DNA from: Parafrigoribacterium mesophilum
Lineage (GTDB): Bacteria > Actinomycetota > Actinomycetes > Actinomycetales > Microbacteriaceae
Assembly: GCF_039652555.1 (NCBI RefSeq)
Contig: NZ_JBDJAF010000001.1
Location: 124,001-188,000 of the forward strand
DNA length: 64,000 bases
Direction: 5' to 3'
Within the stretch, counting starts at the first letter, position 1. Each line of letters opens with the position of its first letter. Position numbers and translations under genes: made by a program. A model generated the notes under the pieces. The model was not told the origin of the DNA. It did no database searches and saw only the letters and a program-made list of their open reading frames with translations. Positions 45,154 to 52,851 of this stretch are shown one piece after another.

Positions 45154-46221
45154 CTAGGCGATGTCGTCGGTGGTGAGGGAAATCATCCGCGAGGTGGCGC
45201 GCAGATACTTCTTGCGATATCCGCCCGCCAGCATGTCCTCCGCGAAGACGCTGTCCAGCGGCTCCCCCTCGGCGAATACGTGAATTTGTGCATCGTAGAG
45301 CCGATCGACAAAGGCCACCAGCCGCAGCGCATCCGTTTGGCTGGCGAGTTTGTGCACGTCCCGCACGCCGATCGCGTCAAGCCCTTCCACGAGCTTCACA
45401 TACCGCGACGGATGCACGTTCGACAGATGCTCGAGGATGTCATCGAAACTATCCACCGTGATGGTGCCGGATACGCCGGCGATCGCTTCGTCGAACTCTT
45501 CCGGCGACAGCGACACGGTGTGCCCTTCGATGGCGCGCCTGCGGTAGTCGACGCCATCGATCTTGATGGTCTGGAACTGGGCGGAGAGTGCGTCGATCTC
45601 GCGGAGGAAGTCCTGAGCGGCGAATCGGCCCTCACCGAGCGCGTTGGGCGGCGTGTTGGAGGTTGCGGCGATGCGGCTGCCGGAGGCGACGAGTTCGGAC
45701 AGCAATCTGGACATCAGCCGAGTATCGCCAGGGTCATCGAGTTCGAACTCGTCGATGCACAACAGCGACGCTCCGGTCAGCAGCTTCACCGCGGTGCGGT
45801 AGCCGAGCGCTCCGACCAGCGCCGTGTACTCGATGAAGGTGCCGAAATACTTGCGTCCGGTGGCCACGTGCCACAGCGCGGCCAGCAGGTGGGTCTTGCC
45901 GACGCCGAAACCGCCGTCCAGGTAGATCCCCGGCAATGTCTCAGGAGCACGCTTGCGGAAGAGCCCACCCCGCGCCGGCTTCAACGCTCCGGCGAACGCC
46001 TTCATCGACTCGACCGCCTCGGCCTGGGACGGATAGTCGTCGTCCGGACGATACGACTCGAAGGTGGCATGCTCGAACTGCCTGGGCGGCACGAGGTGCT
46101 TGACCATCTCCGGCCCGGAGAGCTTCGGGTTGCGCTCGAGCAGGCTGCCGATCGACCGGGGGTGTTCGGCGATCACGTCGTGAGACCTCGCGTTGGTTTC
46201 TGAGATTGCGGTATCGGGCAT
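45154..46221 (-). CDS. zapE: Cell division ATPase ZapE (AFG1 family)
   Basis: A 355 aa AAA+ ATPase of the AFG1/ZapE family, linked in E. coli to Z-ring stability under stress. Walker A is GGFGVGKTHLLA, Walker B LLCIDEFELDD, and sensor IAATSNTPPNALGEGRF. ATG 46221. Divergent from sseA across 162 nt; in mycobacteria the homologue (Rv2670c) also neighbours a RibD-like reductase. Confidence 0.92.
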   Translation of the reverse strand: MPDTAISETNARSHDVIAEHPRSIGSLLERNPKLSGPEMVKHLVPPRQFEHATFESYRPDDDYPSQAEAVESMKAFAGALKPARGGLFRKRAPETLPGIYLDGGFGVGKTHLLAALWHVATGRKYFGTFIEYTALVGALGYRTAVKLLTGASLLCIDEFELDDPGDTRLMSRLLSELVASGSRIAATSNTPPNALGEGRFAAQDFLREIDALSAQFQTIKIDGVDYRRRAIEGHTVSLSPEEFDEAIAGVSGTITVDSFDDILEHLSNVHPSRYVKLVEGLDAIGVRDVHKLASQTDALRLVAFVDRLYDAQIHVFAEGEPLDSVFAEDMLAGGYRKKYLRATSRMISLTTDDIA

Positions 46222-46383
46222 TTATCGTCCAAAGGTGCTGTTGTCTACTGTGTCGAACCTTTACGCGATGCTGTCTTTGCGGCGTGCGGAAAACTAAGTT
46301 CGTAACAGAGCGGGACGGTTAAGCCTAACCCGCGCATCCGATTTGATTTCGCCCTTCAGTGGCGACAACAGGAGGTAATCACC

Positions 46384-47283
46384 ATGGCCGTTGAGGTCGA
46401 TCCGTCCACGAAGTTCGCCGATTTCGCCCATCCCGAGCGTCTGGTCACCGGCGACTGGCTCGAGAAACACCTCGGCACTGCCGGGCTGGTCGTGGTCGAA
46501 TCCGACGAAGACGTCCTGCTGTACGAGACCGGGCACATCCCGGGTGCCGTGAAGATCGACTGGCACACCGACCTCAACGACCCGGTGGAGCGCGACTACA
46601 TCGATGGTGAGACCTTCGCGAAGCTGCTGGGGTCTAAGGGCATCTCCCGCGACACCACTGTGGTGATCTACGGCGACAAGAACAACTGGTGGGCCGCTTA
46701 TGCGCTGTGGGTATTCACCCTCTTCGGCCACGAGGACGTGCGCCTGCTCGACGGCGGACGGGCCAAGTGGGAGGCGGACGGCCGTGCCTACACGACCGAT
46801 GAGCCCACCGTGACGCCCGCGGAGTATCCGGTCGTGGAGCGCAATGACGCCCCGATCCGCGCCTACAAGGACGACGTGCTAGCCCACTTCGGCAACCCTC
46901 TTGTGGACGTGCGTTCCCCAGAAGAATTCGTCGGCGACCGCACCACCGGACCGGGGTATCCCGAAGAGTCAGCGCTGCGCGGCGGCCACATCCCCACGGC
47001 GCAAAACGTGCCATGGGGCAAGGCTGTCGCTTCCGACGGAACCTTCAAGCCGCTGAACGAGCTGAAGGCGATCTACCAAGACGGTGCCGGACTCAAGGAC
47101 GGCGACAATGTGATCGCCTACTGCCGCATCGGCGAGCGATCCAGCCACACCTGGTTCGCCCTGACCTACCTGCTCGGGTTCAAGGGTGTGCGCAACTACG
47201 ACGGCTCGTGGACCGAGTGGGGCAGCTCGGTACGCGTCCCGATCGTACGCGGAACCGAGCCGGGGGCCGTGCCCGTCCGGTGA
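46384..47283 (+). CDS. sseA: Thiosulfate/3-mercaptopyruvate sulfurtransferase
   Basis: A tandem rhodanese of 299 aa: an inactive N-terminal domain (residues 15-145) and a catalytic C-terminal domain with the persulfide Cys in VIAYCRIGERSSHTWF. The loop CRIGERS is the thiosulfate-type form. Strong Shine-Dalgarno AGGAGG before ATG 46384. It is followed after 62 nt by a SufE-like gene, and in mycobacteria this pair passes sulfur from the sulfurtransferase to SufE. Confidence 0.93.
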   Translation: MAVEVDPSTKFADFAHPERLVTGDWLEKHLGTAGLVVVESDEDVLLYETGHIPGAVKIDWHTDLNDPVERDYIDGETFAKLLGSKGISRDTTVVIYGDKNNWWAAYALWVFTLFGHEDVRLLDGGRAKWEADGRAYTTDEPTVTPAEYPVVERNDAPIRAYKDDVLAHFGNPLVDVRSPEEFVGDRTTGPGYPEESALRGGHIPTAQNVPWGKAVASDGTFKPLNELKAIYQDGAGLKDGDNVIAYCRIGERSSHTWFALTYLLGFKGVRNYDGSWTEWGSSVRVPIVRGTEPGAVPVR

Positions 47284-47345
47284 CACACGCCGGCACAGCG
47301 TGAGAGGCACACCGTTAGATGCGCGCAGTAGGAGAATAGTTCACG

Positions 47346-47786
47346 ATGACCGACCAGAATCTGCCTGAGGCGCTCGTGGAGATCCGGGACGACTTTCTCG
47401 CCCTCGGACTGCACGACCGACTGGTCATGCTGCTCGAATTCGCGGGCGAACTGCCCGACCTGCCCGAACGCTACCGTGACCACCCCGACCTGTTCGAACG
47501 GGTCGAGGAATGCCAGTCACCGGTGTATCTCTTTGTGGAGGTGGACGATCATGACATCGTCCACCTCTACGCCACCGCGCCCAAGGAAGCCCCGACTACG
47601 CGGGGCTTCGCATCCATCCTCACCCAGGGTCTGGCCGGCCTCACCGTGGAGCAAGTGCTGGCCGTTCCAGACGACTACCCGCTGACCATCGGTCTGACCG
47701 AAGCGGTCAGCCCGCTGCGCATCCGCGGCATGATGGCGCTGCTCGGACGCACGAAACGTCAGGTCCGCGGAAAACAAGCGGCGTGA
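47346..47786 (+). CDS. SufE-like sulfur acceptor protein
   Basis: A 146 aa protein of the SufE/CsdE family that accepts persulfide sulfur. The conserved Cys is in VEECQSPVYLFVEV, and the C-terminal SPLRIRGMMALLGRTKRQ is typical. No sufS or sufBCD lies nearby; the upstream rhodanese is the likely partner. The downstream reductase gene starts at GTG within the stop (GTGA). Confidence 0.93.
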   Translation: MTDQNLPEALVEIRDDFLALGLHDRLVMLLEFAGELPDLPERYRDHPDLFERVEECQSPVYLFVEVDDHDIVHLYATAPKEAPTTRGFASILTQGLAGLTVEQVLAVPDDYPLTIGLTEAVSPLRIRGMMALLGRTKRQVRGKQAA

Positions 47787-48526
47787 GCCTCACCCGCATC
47801 TTTCCGGTCGCATCCGGTGCCACCGCTGCGGAATCGGTTGACCTGCAGTCCCCTGATGCCCGGGGCCGGCTTGCGCAGTGGTACACGCCGCCACGACGAC
47901 AGTGGCTGCGCCTGAACTTCGTGACCACCATCGCCGGAAATGCGGCTGGTCCGGATGGCACCTCGGATGCGCTGTCGAGCCGCACCGACCGGGCCGTGCT
48001 CGGGGTGATCCGCCGGCTCAGCGACGTTGTGCTCGTGGGCGCCTCCAGCGTGCGCGCCGAGGGATACCTGCTGCCCCGTACCGCCCCGCTGGCAGTGATC
48101 ACCGCAAGCGGTAACCTCACCGGTCACCGCATTCCGACCCACATCCAGGCCGGCCGACTCCTGGTGATCTGCGCCCAGGCGGCCGCCGAAGCGGTCCGCT
48201 CAGAGCTGCCGTCCACCGTGGAGGTGATTGCGGTCCCTGCCGAGGCGGGAGTCATCCCCGTCACCGCAGCGATCAGGGCGCTGCGAGACCGCGGGCTGGC
48301 GAACATCGTCTGCGAAGGTGGCCCCACGCTGGCCGCTCAGTTGGTCAATGCCGAACTGGTGGACGAATTGTGCCTGACCACCAGCCCGATGCTCGATGAA
48401 ATGCGGCTGCCGCTGCTTTCCGGCGCCATCGAGGGCGGCAGACTCAGCCTTGCGCAGCTTCTCGTCGACGACTCGGACGCCCTGTATGCGCGCTGGATGT
48501 TTCCAGAGCGGTCAGCCACTGTGTGA
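47783..48526 (+). CDS. Pyrimidine reductase family protein (RibD C-terminal domain)
   Basis: A stand-alone RibD_C/DHFR-fold reductase of 247 aa, similar to mycobacterial Rv2671. The N-terminal substrate motif is WLRLNFVTTIAGNAAGPDG, followed by DVVLVGASSVRAEGY and the NADPH region VCEGGPTLAAQL. No deaminase domain is present. It is translationally coupled to the SufE-like gene. Its 3' end overlaps the convergent hydrolase gene by 83 nt. It may act in riboflavin or folate-like metabolism; the substrate is unknown. Confidence 0.88.
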   Translation: MSLTRIFPVASGATAAESVDLQSPDARGRLAQWYTPPRRQWLRLNFVTTIAGNAAGPDGTSDALSSRTDRAVLGVIRRLSDVVLVGASSVRAEGYLLPRTAPLAVITASGNLTGHRIPTHIQAGRLLVICAQAAAEAVRSELPSTVEVIAVPAEAGVIPVTAAIRALRDRGLANIVCEGGPTLAAQLVNAELVDELCLTTSPMLDEMRLPLLSGAIEGGRLSLAQLLVDDSDALYARWMFPERSATV

Positions 48527-49664
48527 TTGCCCCGTTCCAGCGCTCCGGGTCGTAGTTCCACAGTTTGGTATGACGCGCGTGCTCGAAGGCTTCGAACGTC
48601 ACGATGTCAGGTCGGGCGTTGGCCAGTGCCCGCGACGGCGCCGAGGGGACATACCCGTCGTCATCGCTGTGGAGAAGCAGGATGGGAAGCGAGAGCTCTG
48701 TCGCACGCCGTACGAAGTCGAGCCGGTCCAAGTTGATCGGCTGGGCCTGACCGGTGAACCGGCTGCCCCACGAACTGCCGATCAACCGGTAGACGCCCCG
48801 CGTGATGAGCCGCGGCAGCCGCAACAGCGCGGCTTGGTAATCCAAGGCGGCCACCCAGTCGATCACCGGCGAATCGAGCACGACTCCACGGATCAGGTCG
48901 TGCGCGGCACGGGTTACCGTCTGCAACGCGATCGCACCGCCCATCGACCAACCCATGATCACCACGTCGCGTGCGCCATGGTGCCGCGCGAACTCCACCG
49001 CCGCGGCGACATCCTGCCACTCGGTGTCGCCAAGCGCATAACGCGCGTCGACGCTCGACGGTGCAACGCCGTCGTTGCGATAAGAAATGAGCAGCGCGGT
49101 GTACCCGGCGGCGTGGAAAACGGGAACGGCGCGCAATGCCTCGTGGCGCGTGACCGCGCGGCCGTGCACCTGGATCACCCAGCAGTCCGATCCGGCCGGC
49201 CCCGGAACGAGCCACGCGGGCGCGTCTCCTACCGGTGTCGGCACCAGCACGTCCTGATACTCAAAGCCAAGGTCTTCGGGCCGCTGATAAAACCAGCCGC
49301 CCATCCTGCCGCGGACCGCGGTCGTCAGGTCCCCTGACTCCACGGCAATCACACGCCTGGTCACCCACCGCTCGCCCCGCCTCAGGACCTCGCCCAGCCT
49401 GGCGTGCCCGGCCGAGCCGGCGAACCAGAAGCTGTAGTTCCCGTCGAGGACCGAGTCCGGGGTCGCTCCCAGAGTGATGGTGTCACCGTCGCATCCCAGC
49501 ACTGGCACGTCATCCGGCCGCGCTCGCGGCACCGTGACCACGGTCTTTGCGAAGTGAAAGGTGACGAACCCCAAAGCGAGCGTGGCCGAGGCGGCCAGCG
49601 CCCCCGCGATCGTCGCCGCGCCGCGGAGCGAGCGCACAACGGCGTGCCTGCCGGAATCTGCCAC
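48444..49664 (-). CDS. Membrane-anchored alpha/beta hydrolase
   Basis: A protein of about 406 aa with an N-terminal membrane or signal segment (TIAGALAASATLALGFVTFHF) and an alpha/beta-hydrolase domain: nucleophile in VIMGWSMGGAIAL, acid in LLHSDDDGYVP, His in FEHARHTKLWN. Substrate unknown; an esterase or peptidase of the cell envelope is plausible. GTG 49664 follows TAAAGT by 6 nt, so the message is probably leaderless. The convergent 83-nt overlap with the reductase gene is unusually long. Confidence 0.85.
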   Translation of the reverse strand: MADSGRHAVVRSLRGAATIAGALAASATLALGFVTFHFAKTVVTVPRARPDDVPVLGCDGDTITLGATPDSVLDGNYSFWFAGSAGHARLGEVLRRGERWVTRRVIAVESGDLTTAVRGRMGGWFYQRPEDLGFEYQDVLVPTPVGDAPAWLVPGPAGSDCWVIQVHGRAVTRHEALRAVPVFHAAGYTALLISYRNDGVAPSSVDARYALGDTEWQDVAAAVEFARHHGARDVVIMGWSMGGAIALQTVTRAAHDLIRGVVLDSPVIDWVAALDYQAALLRLPRLITRGVYRLIGSSWGSRFTGQAQPINLDRLDFVRRATELSLPILLLHSDDDGYVPSAPSRALANARPDIVTFEAFEHARHTKLWNYDPERWNGAITQWLTALETSSAHTGRPSRRREAAQG

Positions 49665-49670
49665 GGTCAA

Positions 49671-49676
49671 ACTTTA
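49671..49676 (-). promoter_or_regulatory. Leaderless -10 box of the alpha/beta hydrolase gene
   Basis: TAAAGT on the minus strand, 6 nt before GTG 49664. It overlaps by 2 bp the -10 box of the divergent DUF3000 gene. Confidence 0.5.
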
Positions 49677-49680
49677 GTCT
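49675..49680 (+). promoter_or_regulatory. Leaderless -10 box of the DUF3000 gene
   Basis: TAGTCT on the plus strand, 6 nt before GTG 49687, no Shine-Dalgarno. It shares 2 bp with the opposing TAAAGT box, so the two promoters cannot be open at once. Confidence 0.5.
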
Positions 49681-49686
49681 TTGCTC

Positions 49687-50301
49687 GTGCCCGAAAAAGT
49701 TCCTGGACCGCCGGCGCCGACTGCGTTCGTCGACGCGGTGGACGCGATCCGCGCCGCTCAGACTCGGCCCGAGCTTTCCGTGACCGAAATCGCCGCACCG
49801 CAGGGACTCGCACCCTATGCGATCGCGCTGTCCGCCAACGTCGTTCCGGCCCGTCATGACAGCGATTCGGACCTGGGTACCGGCCGGTTCGTGCTGTTGT
49901 TCGATCCATCGGCGCCCGAGGCATGGGACGGCCAGTTCCGGGTGGTCTGTTTCGCCCAGGCGCCCTTGGAACCGGAAATCGGTCTGGATCCCTTTCTCAG
50001 CGATGTGGCCTGGTCCTGGCTGACCGACGCGTTGGACGCGCGGGGCGCGCGGTACTCGGCGCCCTCGGGGACCGCGACCAGGATTCTGTCCACCGGCTAT
50101 GGCGAGCTCGCCTCCGAGGGCGACGGATCGCAGATCGAACTGCGCGCATCCTGGACCCCGATTGCCGTCGATGCGGCCTCTCGAGCCGCTCTCGGCGCAC
50201 ATGTGGAAAGCTGGGGTGACCTATTGTGTATGTTCGCCGGGCTTCCCCCGGCGGTCGAAGGAGTCAGTTTGTTATCAGCCCGACGAGTGGGACGTGAGTA
50301 G
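49687..50301 (+). CDS. DUF3000 family protein
   Basis: A 204 aa actinobacteria-specific protein (homologue of Rv2680) with the core LSANVVPARHDSDSDLGTGRFVLL and EIGLDPFLSDVAWSWL. Unknown function, but it is almost always next to an RNase D-like gene, here overlapping its start by 8 nt, so a shared role in RNA metabolism is plausible. GTG 49687 is the only sensible start. Confidence 0.9.
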   Translation: MPEKVPGPPAPTAFVDAVDAIRAAQTRPELSVTEIAAPQGLAPYAIALSANVVPARHDSDSDLGTGRFVLLFDPSAPEAWDGQFRVVCFAQAPLEPEIGLDPFLSDVAWSWLTDALDARGARYSAPSGTATRILSTGYGELASEGDGSQIELRASWTPIAVDAASRAALGAHVESWGDLLCMFAGLPPAVEGVSLLSARRVGRE

Positions 50302-51577
50302 TACGCCCGCGGATTCCACCCCATCACCCGCAGGCCACAGCGACGAAGCCCAGCCACCGCACCCGCGTGAACAAGCCGCCCACGTGACCGTGTCGGCCAT
50401 CGATACACCAGACGGTTATCGTGCCGCGGTACGGGCGATCAGCGCGGGCCACGGTCCTATTGCCATCGACACGGAACGCGCATCCGGCTACCGCTATTCA
50501 CAACGCGCGTACCTCATTCAGATTTACCGGCGCGATGCAGGCACCTTTCTGTTCGATCCGCCCGCCATCGGCGACTTCACGGAACTGAACGACGCCATCA
50601 AGGCCGACGAGTGGGTGCTTCACGCGGCAAGCCAGGACCTGCCGTGCCTTCGCGAGGTCGGCCTGAACCCCGACCGCATCTTCGACACCGAACTCGGCGC
50701 CCGACTGCTCGGACTACCCCGGGTGGGGCTCGGCACGGTCGTCGAATCGCTGTTGGGCATCCACCTGGCCAAGGAGCACTCGGCGGCCGACTGGTCCACC
50801 CGACCGCTCCCACAGTCCTGGCTTGTCTACGCCGCACTCGACGTGGAATTGCTCGTCGACCTGCGCGACGAGGTGGCGAGCCTGCTCGAGGAAGCCGACA
50901 AGCTGGACATCGCCCGGCAGGAATTCGTCGCCGTGCTGAACCACGTGCCCAAGCCGTTCCACGCGGACGGATGGCGGCGATTGTCGGGTCTGCATTCGCT
51001 CCGGTCCGCACGAAACCTCGCCGTGGCGCGCGAGTTGTGGGATGCGCGTGAGGACTACGCCCGCGAGATCGACATCGCCCCCGGCCGGCTCGTGCCGGAT
51101 TCGGCGCTTCTCGCCGCAGCCAAGGTAATGCCGGAGACCCGACACGACCTGGCGAAGTTGCGGGAGTTCACCGGAAGGGCCAGTCGTAGCGAGTTGTCTC
51201 GCTGGTGGAGCGCCATCGAGACCGGGCGGGCGACGGATGACCTGCCCAACCTGCGGCAGCATGGCGAGGGGATGCCGCCCGCTCGTAGTTGGTCGGAGCG
51301 AAATCCCGAAGCCGACCGGCGGCTGAAAGCCGCGCGCGCTGCGCTGGCCGAAGTGTCAGAGGAGCACAACATCCCGCTGGAGAATCTGCTGACGCCCGAG
51401 ATGTTGCGACGGCTCGCGTGGACGCCCCCAGAAACGCTCGACCTTAAATCCGTGAGCAACTCTCTCGCTGAACTGGGTGCCAGAACGTGGCAAATTGACG
51501 TAACTGCACAGACAATCGTGGATGCTTTTGTGGATGCGGCCCAAACCATCGAGCAGACGCCGGAAGTCGCTTCGTAG
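50294..51577 (+). CDS. RNase D-like 3'-5' exonuclease with HRDC domain
   Basis: A 427 aa DEDDy exonuclease. The acidic residues are in PIAIDTERASG, HAASQDLPCLREV and YAALDVELL (with Tyr), and an HRDC domain covers about residues 210-290 (ARNLAVARELWDAREDYAREIDI). Homologue of Rv2681. It trims structured RNA 3' ends such as tRNA precursors. GTG 50294 overlaps the DUF3000 stop. Confidence 0.93.
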   Translation: MSSTPADSTPSPAGHSDEAQPPHPREQAAHVTVSAIDTPDGYRAAVRAISAGHGPIAIDTERASGYRYSQRAYLIQIYRRDAGTFLFDPPAIGDFTELNDAIKADEWVLHAASQDLPCLREVGLNPDRIFDTELGARLLGLPRVGLGTVVESLLGIHLAKEHSAADWSTRPLPQSWLVYAALDVELLVDLRDEVASLLEEADKLDIARQEFVAVLNHVPKPFHADGWRRLSGLHSLRSARNLAVARELWDAREDYAREIDIAPGRLVPDSALLAAAKVMPETRHDLAKLREFTGRASRSELSRWWSAIETGRATDDLPNLRQHGEGMPPARSWSERNPEADRRLKAARAALAEVSEEHNIPLENLLTPEMLRRLAWTPPETLDLKSVSNSLAELGARTWQIDVTAQTIVDAFVDAAQTIEQTPEVAS

Positions 51578-51652
51578 GAAGAGTCAAAGGATTCCGTTCG
51601 CCGAAAACCCCCAGCTTAGGATCGATCAAGACCTAAATAAGCGGGAGGCATT

Positions 51653-52849
51653 GTGGCAACCAGGGCCGAAGTGGTGTTCGTAGACGGGGTTCGCACCCCG
51701 TTCGGGCGGGCCGGTGAAAAGGGGATGTACTGGAACACGCGGGCCGATGACCTCATCGTGAAGGCGATGGTGGGCCTGATGGAGCGCAACCCCAACATCC
51801 CGCCCGAGCGCATCGACGACGTGGCTATCGCTGCTACCACGCAGGCCGGCGATCAGGGTCTCACCCTGGGGCGCACCGCCGCGCTTCTGGCCGGGCTACC
51901 GAAGTCGGTTCCCGGATATGCCCTGGATCGCATGTGCGCGGGGGCGATGACCGCTGTCACGACCACGGCGGGAGCCATCGCCTTCGGCGCATACGATCTC
52001 GCCATCGCCGGCGGCGTCGAGCATATGGGGCACCACCCGATGGGTTCCGGGGCGGACCCGAACCCGCGCTTTCTCACCGAGAAACTGGTCGATGCCGAGG
52101 CGCTGAACATGGGTTCCACCGCCGAGAAGATCCACGACCGGTTCCCACACCTGACCAAGGAGCGTTCCGACCGGTACGCGATGAACAGCCAGCGCAAACT
52201 CGCCAAAGCCTACGAGGATGGGAAGATCCAGCCGGATCTGATCCCGGTTGCCACCCGCACCCCGGACGGCTGGGGTTTGGCCACGCGAGATGAGGCACCG
52301 CGTCCCGACACCACCATGGAGGGTCTCGCCACGCTGAAGACACCGTTCCGGCCGCACGGCCGCGTGACGGCCGGCAACTCCTCCGGACTCAACGACGGAG
52401 CGACCGTGAGCCTCCTGGCCAGCGAAAGCATGGCGCGCGAACTCGGTCTCAGCGTGAAGATGCGCTTGGTGAGCTTCGCGTTCGCCGGCGTCGAGCCCGA
52501 GATCATGGGCATCGGCCCGGTGCCTTCGACCGAAAAGGCACTGCGTAAGGCTGGGCTCGGCATCGACGAGATCGGCCTGTTCGAACTCAACGAGGCCTTC
52601 GCCGTGCAGGTTCTCTCCCTGCTCGATCACTTCGGCATCGACGACGACGACCCCAGGGTGAACCTGTGGGGCGGCGCCATCGCGGTCGGGCATCCACTCG
52701 CGTCCTCGGGAGTGCGGCTTATGATTCAACTCGCCCGTCAGTTCGAGGAGCATCCCGAGGTGCGCTACGGCCTCACCGCGATGTGCGTTGGTCTTGGCCA
52801 GGGCGGCTCGGTCATCTGGGAGAACCCGCACTTCAAGGGAGGCAAGTGA
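51653..52849 (+). CDS. fadA: Acetyl-CoA acyltransferase (thiolase)
   Basis: Last step of beta-oxidation, cleaving 3-ketoacyl-CoA. The 398 aa protein has the acyl-enzyme Cys in DRMCAGAMTAVT, the His motif AVGHPLASSGVR and the second Cys in MCVGLGQGGSV. GTG 51653 is preceded by GGGAGG. It forms the trifunctional operon with fadB, 2 nt downstream. Confidence 0.95.
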   Translation: MATRAEVVFVDGVRTPFGRAGEKGMYWNTRADDLIVKAMVGLMERNPNIPPERIDDVAIAATTQAGDQGLTLGRTAALLAGLPKSVPGYALDRMCAGAMTAVTTTAGAIAFGAYDLAIAGGVEHMGHHPMGSGADPNPRFLTEKLVDAEALNMGSTAEKIHDRFPHLTKERSDRYAMNSQRKLAKAYEDGKIQPDLIPVATRTPDGWGLATRDEAPRPDTTMEGLATLKTPFRPHGRVTAGNSSGLNDGATVSLLASESMARELGLSVKMRLVSFAFAGVEPEIMGIGPVPSTEKALRKAGLGIDEIGLFELNEAFAVQVLSLLDHFGIDDDDPRVNLWGGAIAVGHPLASSGVRLMIQLARQFEEHPEVRYGLTAMCVGLGQGGSVIWENPHFKGGK

Positions 52850-52851
52850 TC

